A DNA stretch of 37,139 bases, taken from NCBI GenBank assembly GCA_964608495.1, contig CAZSOQ010000016.1, positions 1 to 37,139 of the forward strand. The letters are read 5' to 3'. The stretch comes from JAKORR01 sp964608495. Lineage in GTDB: Bacteria; Armatimonadota; Zipacnadia; Zipacnadales; FEN-943. The notes beneath the pieces are model-generated. The model was not told the origin of the DNA, made no database searches, and saw nothing but the letters and a program-made list of their open reading frames with translations. Each line of letters begins with the position of its first letter. The first letter of the stretch is position 1. The position numbers and the translations under genes were made by a program. Shown piece after piece: positions 17,229-25,648 of this stretch.

Positions 17229-18110
17229 ATGTCGCAGCAGGCGCCGGCGCCGCGCCGGGGTTGGCCTCTTGGGGTGGATCCCCGCAACCGGCTCAACTCG
17301 CTGAGCAACCGCGAGTGGCTCAAGCGCACCAAGAGCGTGTGGTACAGCCAGCCCGGCCCCCGCGACAGCCTCAAGCACGAGCATCCGGCCACCTTCGCCG
17401 AGACCGACGTGGTGCGGCTGCTGGAGCTGTTCACCAAGCCCGGTGAGCGGGTCCTGGACCCCTTCCTCGGCTCCGGCTCGACCCTCTTGGCCTGCTTGAT
17501 GACCGGGCGCCGCGGCCTGGGTGTCGAGCTGGTTGAGCACTGGGCGCAGATAGCCCGCCGCCGCGTGAGCGGCTTCATCGAGGAGGCCGGGCCCGAGTAC
17601 CGCGGACTGGTGGACCCGGATCGTGACATCATCGTCGGTGACAGCCGCGTGGCCCTCGGCGGCTTCGAGGACGAGTCCTTCGACCTCCTCGTCACCAGCC
17701 CGCCCTACTGGAGCATCCTGCGCAAGGAGCGGGGCATGAAGGCCGAGGCCGAGCGCAAGAGCCGCGACCTTCCTACGTGCTACAGCGAGCGGCCCGACGA
17801 CCTCGGCAATCTGCCCTCCTACGAGGAGTTCCTCGAGGAGCTTGGCGGGGTCTGGTGCGAGTCAGCCCGCGTGCTACGCGCCGGGCGGTACATGGCCGTC
17901 ATCGTCTCGGACTTCAGGCACGGCGGCCAGTACTACCTGTACCACGCCGACACGGCCCGCGCCGTCCAGGAGCGTTCCTGCCTCGTCCTGAAGGGCACCG
18001 TGGTCCTCGTCCAGGACAACAAGGCCCTCTACCCCTATGGCATCCCCTACAGCTTCGTGCCGAACGTTCACCACCAGATGATCCTCATACTCCAAAAGCC
18101 CACCGACTAG
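17229..18110 (+). CDS. DNA methyltransferase, N4-cytosine type (FxGxG before TSPPYW)
   Basis: 293 residues, ATG with GGAGG 6 nt upstream. SAM motif I DPFLGSGSTLLACLMTGRRGLGVEL comes first (near residue 75) and catalytic motif IV TSPPYW about 80 residues later, the reverse of the order in the gene at 3061-4017. TSPPY points to N4-cytosine methylation. The N-terminus (LNSLSNREWLKRTKSVW, HEHPATFAETDVVRLLELF) resembles solitary methyltransferases of this group. There is no restriction gene beside it. The next gene, an S41 peptidase, starts 41 bp downstream on the same strand and may share its transcript. Confidence 0.9.
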   Translation: MSQQAPAPRRGWPLGVDPRNRLNSLSNREWLKRTKSVWYSQPGPRDSLKHEHPATFAETDVVRLLELFTKPGERVLDPFLGSGSTLLACLMTGRRGLGVELVEHWAQIARRRVSGFIEEAGPEYRGLVDPDRDIIVGDSRVALGGFEDESFDLLVTSPPYWSILRKERGMKAEAERKSRDLPTCYSERPDDLGNLPSYEEFLEELGGVWCESARVLRAGRYMAVIVSDFRHGGQYYLYHADTARAVQERSCLVLKGTVVLVQDNKALYPYGIPYSFVPNVHHQMILILQKPTD

Positions 18111-18151
18111 CTGGTGCCCGGCTCGGTGCGCGGCCCCCGAGGGAGGGCGCC

Positions 18152-19612
18152 ATGGCCACCGTCTTCCTGCACGAGTCCCTGGCGTACCGCGCCGCGATCC
18201 TCCGGCGCTACAGGGAGCTGTACCACACCCTGGGCCTGGACTATACCGACGTACGGGTCTGCCGCCGCCGGCCTCGTGCCATCACCCCCGCCGACTTCCT
18301 GCTCTGGCCCGGCGAGGCGGCGCCGCCGCCCGCTCTTCCGCCCGAGGCCACGGGCTTCATCCGCTCGCGCAGGACGGGGGCCTTCGGGTACGTGCTGGGT
18401 CGCGCCCCCGCGGACTGCTGGCTCCTTCTCAACCGCTGGGACGAGGTGGAGACCGCCGGTGGCCACGCCTTCTTCACCGACAGCGTGGCCGAACACGAGC
18501 GCGACACCGGCGACCTGCGGTGGGTCCTCGACCGCCTGATCCAGTGCCATTCGCACTCCTACGGCCGCAGCGTGGATTGGGAGGCGCTCGAGCGCCAGGC
18601 CCGCCGTCGCCTGGACGCCGCGGGCGACGCCCAAGACCACCTCCGCGCCTGGCAGTGGCTCTTCGCCCGCCTGCACGACGGTCACACCAAGCTCCTGGGC
18701 ATCGAGGGCCCCCACGCCTGCCCGATGGTCCACTGCGGCGTCTACGGTCGCTTCCTGGACCGAGGCCGGTTCCTGGTCGAGGAGGTACGGCCCTCGAGCG
18801 CCGCCGAGGATTGCCGCCTCGCCGCGGGCGACGAGATCGTGGCGGTCAACGGCCTCGACTGGCCCACCTTCCTCCGCCGCGAGACCGCCTTCTGGGCCTT
18901 CAGCAGCTCCCACTGCCGACGCGCCGCCCGCCCCTTCCTGCCCTGGTACCAGCCCGCCGGCACGTGTCTTCGCCTCGCGACCTCCGCCGGCACGCGGATG
19001 CTGGCCTTCGGTGAGGAGTCCTACGCGGGGTTCTTCCACTGGCTCTGCCGAGGCAAGCCCGATCCGGTGACCTTCGACCGCCTCGGCCCCGGCCGCTACC
19101 GCCTCCGCATCGCCTATTTCCCGTCGGACGACGATTTCGTCCCGCGCTGCCGCGAGGCCCTGGCCTCCCTGCCGGCCGACGCACACCTCGAGCTGGACCT
19201 ACGAGGCAACGGTGGGGGGAGCGGGGAGTTCAGTTGTCAGGTGGTGAGCATGCTGCTGCCGCGCGGCAGCGGCCTGTATCGGGCCCGCGTCCGCCGCGTC
19301 GGTGGCGGCTTCGGGCGCTGGGTGGTCGAGCGGAGCACCGACGAGCCGGTCTTCCTGGGCCCGGTCACGGTTCTGATGGACGAGCTGTGCGCGTCGGCCA
19401 CCGAGGGGTTCATCGGGGCGCTCAAGTCCGCCGGGCGCGCCCGGCTGGTGGGCCGCCGCACCGCCGGGAGCTCAGGCTTGGCGCGCGTCTTCCTCTCGCG
19501 GGCCGGAGTGCGCTTCTCCTGCTCGTCGTGGCAAGAGACCACGCCCGAGGGGGAGCCTATCGAGGGCCGCGGCGTGACGACGCGCCCATGGAAGCGCCCG
19601 CGCCGGTCCTGA
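18152..19612 (+). CDS. S41-family (tricorn/IRBP-type) serine peptidase without signal peptide
   Basis: 486 residues, ATG with GGGAGGG 4 nt upstream. A helical N-terminal part contains LFARLHDGHTKLLG (His178), the D-x-HT motif of S41B peptidases. Then comes a PDZ-like region (VEEVRPSSAAEDCRLAAGDEIVAVNGLDW) and the S41 core: LELDLRGNGGGSGEF, then MDELCASATEGFIGALKSAG with the predicted nucleophile Ser415, then LVGRRTAGSSGL. CtpA-type enzymes have TFGKG with a catalytic lysine at this last motif; its absence places this protein with the tricorn/IRBP branch, which uses Ser with His. No signal peptide is visible, so it should be cytoplasmic, which is unusual for PDZ-bearing S41 enzymes. Substrate unknown. 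Confidence 0.82.
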   Translation: MATVFLHESLAYRAAILRRYRELYHTLGLDYTDVRVCRRRPRAITPADFLLWPGEAAPPPALPPEATGFIRSRRTGAFGYVLGRAPADCWLLLNRWDEVETAGGHAFFTDSVAEHERDTGDLRWVLDRLIQCHSHSYGRSVDWEALERQARRRLDAAGDAQDHLRAWQWLFARLHDGHTKLLGIEGPHACPMVHCGVYGRFLDRGRFLVEEVRPSSAAEDCRLAAGDEIVAVNGLDWPTFLRRETAFWAFSSSHCRRAARPFLPWYQPAGTCLRLATSAGTRMLAFGEESYAGFFHWLCRGKPDPVTFDRLGPGRYRLRIAYFPSDDDFVPRCREALASLPADAHLELDLRGNGGGSGEFSCQVVSMLLPRGSGLYRARVRRVGGGFGRWVVERSTDEPVFLGPVTVLMDELCASATEGFIGALKSAGRARLVGRRTAGSSGLARVFLSRAGVRFSCSSWQETTPEGEPIEGRGVTTRPWKRPRRS

Positions 19613-19668
19613 GGGAGGCCGAGCGGCACCCGCCCTCACCCGGCACCCACGTCCTACAGCCCCGCTCG

Positions 19669-20772
19669 CTAGATCCTGACCCCCCGGCGCAGGAACAGCT
19701 TGTACTCGCCTCCCTCCCGCACGATGATTAGGGCGCCCTGGCGGTACAGCTTGATTACCTGTGTCAGCGCCCCGGCGATGTCGGAAGCGCCCGTGTGGCC
19801 GGTCTCCTTCGCGCCGAGGGCCACGAACTGGACCAGCACCACTGCGTGGTCGCGCGGCATGGGCGCCTTGTCGGTGATGGCCTCGGGCAGTGCGTGGCCC
19901 TCCACGGAGCTCACCGGCATCGTCATCAGCAGGTCCCCCCGCACGTCGCCCGGCTTCGTGAAGGCCAGGTACGCCAGCACCAGGACACCGAAGGGCGGAA
20001 TCAGGGCGGCGAGGGCCCCGAGCCACTGCGACTTGCCGCAGGCCGTGGTCACACTCATCCACACCAGCACCAGCACCACGATGTTGACCCCCGGCACGAA
20101 GAACAGCACGATCCACCACAAGGGCCTGCCCGCGATCCGCAGCATGAGCACGAGGTTGAGGATGGGGATCCACGCCATCCACCCCCCGCCTGCGCCGGTG
20201 GCTGCCGCTATTCTCATCAGGCAGAAGCTGCAGAAGGCCCAGGCAAGCAGCCCGGCGACGAGCACGCCCGGACCGGGCGCCCTGGCGGCCGGCGGCAGAG
20301 CAGGTGCGGCGTCGGCCATGGGCGCGGGGGGCGTGCCGGGCGCGACAGGCCCGGGTCCCTGAGCGGGCACCGCGGGGGCCGCCGGCGCGGCCGGTCCAGG
20401 TGCGACGCCGGGCGGGCCTGCCGGCTGCGCTCCGGCAGGCTGGGGCGCCCCGCCGCCAAGCCTTGCCAGCGCCTTCTGGGCCTCCGCCACCTCGGCGGCG
20501 TCCGTGCCCAGCTTGACCACCTCGCCGAAGTGGTAGCGGGCCTTGTCGTCGTCCTCCACGGCCACATATTCCCACCCCAGCACGTAGTGAGCGTGCGCGT
20601 CCTGGGGATTGGCCTGCAGGTGCTTGTCCAGCACCGCGATGGCGCCCTGATGGTCGCCCGCCTTCTTCAGTTCCAGCGCGCGGGTCACCGCGTCCGTCTG
20701 CGCCCACGCCACCGTCGCGCCGAGTACCGCAAGGGTGAGGAGCAGCCCCCGCCCTGTTCTCCCGTGTCCCAT
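19669..20772 (-). CDS. TPR - Pro/Ala-rich linker - DUF5684 membrane protein
   Basis: 367 residues from ATG 20772 (GGGAGGG about 10 nt upstream). There is a signal peptide (LLLTLAVLGATVAWA), then about 80 residues of TPR-like helices (GDHQGAIAVLDKHLQANPQDAHAHYVLGWEY). A roughly 60-residue Pro/Ala/Gly linker follows, then a DUF5684-type membrane domain with four helices (WMAWIPILNLVLMLRIAGRP, WWIVLFFVPGVNIVVLV). The last 110 residues (VSSVEGHALPEAITDKAPMP to the C-terminus) form a soluble domain. The TPR faces the periplasm if the signal is cleaved. No partner is evident, and the function is unknown. Confidence 0.8.
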   Translation of the reverse strand: MGHGRTGRGLLLTLAVLGATVAWAQTDAVTRALELKKAGDHQGAIAVLDKHLQANPQDAHAHYVLGWEYVAVEDDDKARYHFGEVVKLGTDAAEVAEAQKALARLGGGAPQPAGAQPAGPPGVAPGPAAPAAPAVPAQGPGPVAPGTPPAPMADAAPALPPAARAPGPGVLVAGLLAWAFCSFCLMRIAAATGAGGGWMAWIPILNLVLMLRIAGRPLWWIVLFFVPGVNIVVLVLVWMSVTTACGKSQWLGALAALIPPFGVLVLAYLAFTKPGDVRGDLLMTMPVSSVEGHALPEAITDKAPMPRDHAVVLVQFVALGAKETGHTGASDIAGALTQVIKLYRQGALIIVREGGEYKLFLRRGVRI

Positions 20773-20805
20773 GTGCCTATTTCCCTCCCTGCCGAAGATC
20801 ACGGC

Positions 20806-20834
20806 AGTGTACGTAGTGCCCCGACCGAGGTCAA
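20806..20834 (-). promoter_or_regulatory. Promoter of the TPR-DUF5684 gene
   Basis: On the minus strand TTGACC (20829-20834), a 17 bp spacer and TACACT (20806-20811) lie upstream of the ATG at 20772, giving a leader of about 27 nt. The spacing and the leader length match the other promoters in the window. This also separates the gene from the upstream amidohydrolase. Confidence 0.55.
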
Positions 20835-20896
20835 CTCACGGCCCGGCGAGGCCTCGGAGCGCGCCCTGCCACACTGGACATAACCCCGCAGGCTGT

Positions 20897-21802
20897 CTAC
20901 CCCAACCGGAAGAGCCCCACCGCGTTCTCCTTGGCCACCTTGTTGAATACCTCCTCGCTGATCTTGCCTGTGTCCCGCCAGTCGAGGAGCAGGTCAATCA
21001 GGGGAAGGGTCATGTCAGGGAAGCAGAGGTCCGTGCCGAAGAGCATCCGGTCCTGGAACTCCGTCAGGAACCGCGGGCCGTACTCGGGGTCGCGCGCCAG
21101 GGCATTCCAGGGGTTGAGGTCGGACAGGTCGCCATACAAGTTCGGGTAGAGGCGGAGGAGCTTGGGCACAACGCCCTCCTCCTTGATCGGACCGCTCGGC
21201 ATGCGCCCGACCTGCCCGCCCCAGGGGCGAAACACGTGGCCCCGTTCGCCCGGCGTCTCCAACCGGCTGATCTCCGTCCAGAACACCGGGCCGTGCCCGA
21301 GGATGATGAGCTCCGGGAACCGTTGCAGGGTGTGCTCCAATTGCGGCAGCCCGGGGTCGTCGTACAGCCCGAAGTCCCCTGTCATCTGGTCCGAGCCGTC
21401 GAAGGTCACCGGCAACCCCACGTCCTGCGCGTGCTTGAACAGGTTCTGGACCAGCGGATCCATGACCGGCAAGTTCGGCATCACTTCCCCGAGGCCCCTG
21501 CAGCCCTTGTCCTTGTAGTACCGCAGCAGGTCGCCCAGCGGCGCATGGGGCGAGTACGTCAGGGCGCGCGGATCAATGTTGCAGAAGGCGAAGAACCGGT
21601 CGGGGTACTGCTCGACCATGTCGAGGATGTCCTCGTTCGCCTGGGGCAGGTAGATCTCGGGGCTGACGATGGGCAGCAGCGCTCCCTTCTCGATCCCGAC
21701 GGCGTCGTAGCGCTCAATCACCTGCTCGGGGGTGGAGAACGAGTACACTGGCGGGCGCTTCCGGTAGGCGTGGCAATGGATGTCAATGAACAAGCAGATC
21801 AT
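20897..21802 (-). CDS. Amidohydrolase (Amidohydro_2, TIM barrel)
   Basis: 301 residues from ATG 21802, or a TTG nine bases further in; GAGGGGAG sits just before the ATG. The N-terminus FIDIHCHAYRKRPP carries the H-x-H metal motif. VTFDGSDQMTG, LIILGHGPVFW (His) and MLFGTDLCFPD (the metal/catalytic Asp in GTD) complete the Amidohydro_2 pattern, and the length is normal. Related enzymes hydrolyse or decarboxylate small carboxylated or ring compounds; this substrate cannot be told. It lies 47 bp downstream of mgtE on the same strand and is probably co-transcribed. The link to Mg is unclear. Confidence 0.85.
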   Translation of the reverse strand: MICLFIDIHCHAYRKRPPVYSFSTPEQVIERYDAVGIEKGALLPIVSPEIYLPQANEDILDMVEQYPDRFFAFCNIDPRALTYSPHAPLGDLLRYYKDKGCRGLGEVMPNLPVMDPLVQNLFKHAQDVGLPVTFDGSDQMTGDFGLYDDPGLPQLEHTLQRFPELIILGHGPVFWTEISRLETPGERGHVFRPWGGQVGRMPSGPIKEEGVVPKLLRLYPNLYGDLSDLNPWNALARDPEYGPRFLTEFQDRMLFGTDLCFPDMTLPLIDLLLDWRDTGKISEEVFNKVAKENAVGLFRLG

Positions 21803-21849
21803 CTCCCCTCGGTTCGGCGGGGTCTCGGAGGACCTCCGGGGCGCCCGCC

Positions 21850-23208
21850 CTAGACTGGGACCCATCCCAGGTGCACAGCCAGGGTCGCCGTCCCGAGCAG
21901 GAAGGCGTAGCCGCTGGCGTCGGTAATCGAGGTAGTGACCAGGTTGGCACCCATTGCCGGGTCCCAACCGAGGCGGCGAAGCACCAGGGGCAGGAAGGCT
22001 CCGACGAAGCAGGCCATGACGCAGTTGAGCAGGAGGGCGAGACCGACGACCCCGATCAGAGCGGGCTGCTTCTCCCACAGGGCCGCGACCACGGCCACCA
22101 GCAGGCCGAGGGCGGCTCCCACCGTGATCCCGATGCGGGACTGGCCCCAGAGGCTGCGCCCCATGTCGGCGAAGGTCACCTCGCCCACGGCCAGGCCGCG
22201 CACGAACACGGCCACGGTCTGTCCGGCTGCGTTGCCCGCCACGCCGCCGATCACGGGCAGGTAGGCCACTATGGCGGGAACGCTGGACACCGTGTCGGCG
22301 AAGGCCCTGGCCACGCTCGCGGCCACCAGCGCCAGGGGCAGGTTGATGAGCAGCCACGGAAGGCGTCGCGCCAGGGAGCCCCTCAGCGGCCCGAAGACGG
22401 GTTCGTCGGCCGTGATACCGCTGACACGGTGGAGGTCCTCGGTGGCCTCTTCGTCCATGACGTCGGTGGCGTCGTTCAGGGTCACCTGCCCCAGCACGCG
22501 CCCCTCGTCGTCCACCACCGCCACCGCGTCCAGGTCGTGCAGGCGCATGTAGTGGGCCACTTCCTCCTGGTCCTGCTGCTCCTGCACCCAGTGATGGTGC
22601 CGCTCCACCAGGTCGCCCACGCGCGTCCCCGGCGGCGCCATCACCAGGTCCCGCAGCGAGCACGACCCCACCAGGCGCTCCTCCTCGTCCACCGCGTACA
22701 CCGTGTTCAGGTCCTCCACGTCCTGGAACTCCCGCCGCAGGACCTCGGTGGCCTGCGCCGCCGACACCCACGCCGGCACCGTGGCGAACTCCTTCGCCAT
22801 GATGCCGCCGGCCGTTTCCTCGTGGTAGCCCGCCAGCTCGGCGATGTCGGCCCGCGTCTCCGGCTCCAGGCCCGCCATGACCTCCTCGGCGTCCTGCGGC
22901 TCCATGTCCTGCAGGACGTCCGTCGCCTCGTCCGATGGCATCTCCTCCACGACCTCGGCGATCTGCTCGGGTCCGAGCCGCTCGAGCAGCCGCGTCCGCA
23001 GCTCGTCCGACATCTCGGCCAGGATGTCCCCTGCCGGTTCCGCCTCGAGCTGGGCGAACACCTCGACCATAGCCTCAACGCCCAGGCCCGCGAGGGTCTG
23101 GGCGCCGTCGGCCGGCGGCATCTCCTCGAGCGTCCGCGCCGCGCGCGCGTACTCCTCGCGCTCGACAAGACGCTTGGTCATGGACATCAGCACGTCGGTC
23201 TTGCGCAT
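21850..23208 (-). CDS. mgtE: Magnesium transporter MgtE
   Basis: 452 residues, matching the family length of about 450, from ATG 23208 with AAGGTGG 5 nt upstream; a longer frame to 23271 has no ribosome site. It has an N-terminal superhelical domain (EEMPSDEATDVLQDMEP, LAGYHEETAGGIM), a CBS pair (residues about 140-260, with LVGSCSLRDLV and VLGQVTLNDATDVM) and five membrane helices. Pore motifs LPVIGGVAGNAAGQT and LGWDPAMGANLVTTSITDASGY are clear. MgtE is a Mg2+-gated homodimeric channel for Mg2+ uptake in the inner membrane. No M-box riboswitch consensus was found in the leader. It leads a two-gene unit with the amidohydrolase. Confidence 0.95.
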   Translation of the reverse strand: MRKTDVLMSMTKRLVEREEYARAARTLEEMPPADGAQTLAGLGVEAMVEVFAQLEAEPAGDILAEMSDELRTRLLERLGPEQIAEVVEEMPSDEATDVLQDMEPQDAEEVMAGLEPETRADIAELAGYHEETAGGIMAKEFATVPAWVSAAQATEVLRREFQDVEDLNTVYAVDEEERLVGSCSLRDLVMAPPGTRVGDLVERHHHWVQEQQDQEEVAHYMRLHDLDAVAVVDDEGRVLGQVTLNDATDVMDEEATEDLHRVSGITADEPVFGPLRGSLARRLPWLLINLPLALVAASVARAFADTVSSVPAIVAYLPVIGGVAGNAAGQTVAVFVRGLAVGEVTFADMGRSLWGQSRIGITVGAALGLLVAVVAALWEKQPALIGVVGLALLLNCVMACFVGAFLPLVLRRLGWDPAMGANLVTTSITDASGYAFLLGTATLAVHLGWVPV

Positions 23209-23633
23209 GCTCGCCACCTTCCTGAGCGGCAGTGGTGCGGCAAGGCGCACGGCCTCGAGGCTCGGTGGCACTTGCGCTCGGCAAGAGGTGCCTTCACGGG
23301 TCGGGGTCTAGCCGGGCCGTCAAGCCGGCCCGGCACTGAGGGGGACCGGCTCTACGCGGACAGGGCGGCCACGGCCAGCCACCGGCCCTTACCGGGCCTG
23401 ACTGGACGCGTGCGACTGCGGCCTAAGTGGGGGGATGGACCGTTGTCATCCACCCTTGACTACCTCCCCTGGACGTTGGGATGCCGCGCAATCATATACC
23501 TCGGCCCCTGCCCAATCAACCCTTATCCTGTCCGCCGCGCGCTCTCCGCCTGCGCCGTCCCTCACGTCCCTCTTCCTCCTGCCGACTTCCCGTCCCGCCG
23601 TGCGTGCCCTAAACTCTGAGGGGGGTATGCGCG
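23209..23633. other. 425 bp divergent intergenic region with a GC hairpin
   Basis: The region separates mgtE (minus) from the secreted CBM protein (plus). It holds no gene. A 9 bp perfect stem with a 6 nt loop (23311-23334) lies about 100 nt before mgtE; it has no T-tract, so it is not a simple terminator. An AT-rich patch near 23489-23500 (with TATACC) could hold the promoter of the plus-strand gene, but no -35 box at correct spacing was seen. Confidence 0.5.
23311..23334. repeat. GC-rich hairpin in the mgtE leader region
   Basis: GCCGGGCCG (23311-23319), loop TCAAGC, CGGCCCGGC (23326-23334): a perfect 9 bp stem. If the mgtE transcript starts upstream, the hairpin lies in its leader. It could be a regulatory or stability element, or a chance GC palindrome. 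Confidence 0.45.
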
Positions 23634-25595
23634 ATGAGACCGACCCGGCCTGCACTCTTCGCCCTTGGGCTTGCCCTTGCTCTGGCTCTCCCGCTCCCTG
23701 CCCAGCAGGACTACGCCTACACCTTGCTCGACGACTTCGAGGACCCTTCGGCGTGGATCAAGGGTGACCCCACCACCGACATGGAGCAGCGCGAGGTGGG
23801 CTACGTGCCGAGCACCCGCTTAGTCAAGCAGGGCCAGCGCTCCCTCGCCTTCATGATTCGCGTGGACTGGAGCGACAAGCCCGGCCAGCAGTACGCCAAG
23901 GGCTGGCCGATGCTGTCGCGCACCTTCGACGCCCCGCAGGACTGGTCCGCCTACGATCGGCTCGAGTTCTGGGTCTACACCGAGACCGAGGCCGCGCTGC
24001 CGGACCGTGCCCTCCGCTGCGGCCTGGGCACTCCCGAGGGCAAGCCCGGCGAATGGCACGACATCGCCCTCACGCGGAACGACTGGACCCACGTCTCGCT
24101 GCTCCTGTCCGACGACCAGGACTGGACGAGGGTGACCGGGGTGTGGTTCTACATCGCCGAGGCCTGGTACAGCGATGGCGACCGCATCAACTTCTACCTG
24201 GACGACCTGCGGCTGGCCCGCCGCCTGTCACCGCACTTCCTCGACTGCAGCATCACGGCCCGCACGAACCCCCGCGGCCAGGCGGCCGATGCCCACGTCG
24301 CCGTGGAGGGCCCCGTCGAGGGCCTTCGCCTGCGCACCCGGTTCCGCAAGGGAGACGAGGTCGAGGCCACCACCCAGACGCCCCTGGCAGCCAAGCGGGG
24401 CGCAGCCGGGCTCTCCCTGGTAGGCGTCTCGGGCGGCGGCCACCTGGTGGACCTGGACCTGCTCGGCCGCGACGGCGAGGTCCGGGACAGCACCACCCAG
24501 TACCTGCGCGTGCCCGAGCCCGGCAGGCGCACCTACCTCAACCTCATCACCTTCTACACGCCCCATCTGCTCGCGGCCACGGCCGAGCAGATGGCCGTGA
24601 TCAACGACACGCCCTACGACGGCGTCGCGATGGGCGTGGTCGGCGGCTATGACACCGACCCCGTGCCCGACTACGCCACCTACGCCGCCCAGGTCGCGAT
24701 GCTGAAGAGGACCTGCCGCTACCACGTCTGGCCCTGGGTATTCTCCAATCGCTTCATCGGGCGGGCCGAGGACGGCTCGACCCATCCCAGCGTCGGCGGC
24801 CAGGGCCCCGAGTACTTCCGCCGCATCAAGTGCCTGGACCTGGACGACGCGGCCGGCGCTCGCTCGGACATGCTCAAGCTTTGGCGCAACGCCGTCCGCC
24901 TCGCCCGCGACCTGCGTGCTCCCGGCATCGTCCTTGACCTCGAGGCCTACAACAACTACCGCGCCTACGACCTGGCCTACGTGGCCGAGAGGAGGGGTGA
25001 CACCATCGGCCAAGTCGCCCGCGCCTGCGAGGCTGTCGGCGCCGACCTGGCCCGACTCGTCCAGGAGGAGTACCCCGAGTGCATCGTCTGGAGCCTCTTC
25101 AGCCGTCTCAGGCCGACGGGGCTCACCGCCCCCGACTACGACGGCCCCCTCTACCAGACGCCGGGCCACATCAGCCTCGGCTTCCTCCGGTACTGCAGGG
25201 ACCACGCCGTGCCCGCCAGGTATCTCTGCGGAGGCGAGCTTGAGGTGGGCTACTACAACGCCACGGTCGAGGCCCTCAAAGCCCGCATCCGCGCCCGCGA
25301 CGCGGCCTACGCCGCCCCGCTGCAGGCCTTCCCCGACCATTTCTTCCTCGCCGGCACCATCTCGCCCTACCACGACTACACCATCCTCACGAGCTGGATC
25401 GGGAACCAGGCCGGCGACGACCCTGAGCTGAGGACCATCGAGGACTTCCGGCCCATGTTCAAGACTCTCTTCGACGCCTACGACTGGGTCTGGATCTACG
25501 CCTCCAGCGCGGCAAAGACGCTGCCCTACAGCCCTGAGAACGCGCGGCTCTATGGGGACGTGCTGCGGGGAGCCCTGGACGACGCCTCGAAGTAG
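23634..25595 (+). CDS. Secreted protein: N-terminal carbohydrate-binding-like domain plus TIM barrel
   Basis: 653 residues, ATG with GAGGGGGG 8 nt upstream, signal peptide (LFALGLALALALPLPAQQ). Residues about 30-200 look like a galactose-binding-type beta-sandwich (LLDDFEDPSAWIKGDP, WSAYDRLEFWVYTETE, INFYLDDLRLARRL). From about 300 it is an alpha/beta barrel (YLNLITFYTPHLL, GIVLDLEAYNNYRAYDLAYV with acidic residues, CIVWSLFSRLRPTGL, WVWIYASSA). No exact glycosidase family is recognised; clan A hydrolases are the nearest fold by pattern (inference). It is convergent with the phosphodiesterase-like gene, 53 bp away. Confidence 0.8.
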   Translation: MRPTRPALFALGLALALALPLPAQQDYAYTLLDDFEDPSAWIKGDPTTDMEQREVGYVPSTRLVKQGQRSLAFMIRVDWSDKPGQQYAKGWPMLSRTFDAPQDWSAYDRLEFWVYTETEAALPDRALRCGLGTPEGKPGEWHDIALTRNDWTHVSLLLSDDQDWTRVTGVWFYIAEAWYSDGDRINFYLDDLRLARRLSPHFLDCSITARTNPRGQAADAHVAVEGPVEGLRLRTRFRKGDEVEATTQTPLAAKRGAAGLSLVGVSGGGHLVDLDLLGRDGEVRDSTTQYLRVPEPGRRTYLNLITFYTPHLLAATAEQMAVINDTPYDGVAMGVVGGYDTDPVPDYATYAAQVAMLKRTCRYHVWPWVFSNRFIGRAEDGSTHPSVGGQGPEYFRRIKCLDLDDAAGARSDMLKLWRNAVRLARDLRAPGIVLDLEAYNNYRAYDLAYVAERRGDTIGQVARACEAVGADLARLVQEEYPECIVWSLFSRLRPTGLTAPDYDGPLYQTPGHISLGFLRYCRDHAVPARYLCGGELEVGYYNATVEALKARIRARDAAYAAPLQAFPDHFFLAGTISPYHDYTILTSWIGNQAGDDPELRTIEDFRPMFKTLFDAYDWVWIYASSAAKTLPYSPENARLYGDVLRGALDDASK

Positions 25596-25648
25596 CCTTA
25601 TGTGACGGAGTACGGCCTGGCCTGCCGGCAGCCGCCCTCGCGAGGTCC

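Noticed and set aside
15878..17695. About 600-codon open frame opposite the SLH-collagen barrel and methyltransferase genes
   Set aside because: It spans two real sense genes and has no family motif; a typical GC shadow.
21803..22771. In-frame upstream extension of the amidohydrolase into mgtE
   Set aside because: The extension is the off-frame shadow of the mgtE membrane and CBS region; the H-x-H start motif of the amidohydrolase begins right after the ATG at 21802.
23209..23400. M-box (ykoK) magnesium riboswitch before mgtE
   Set aside because: The conserved GTTAGGTGAGGC-type core is absent on the mgtE strand; only a GC hairpin is present.
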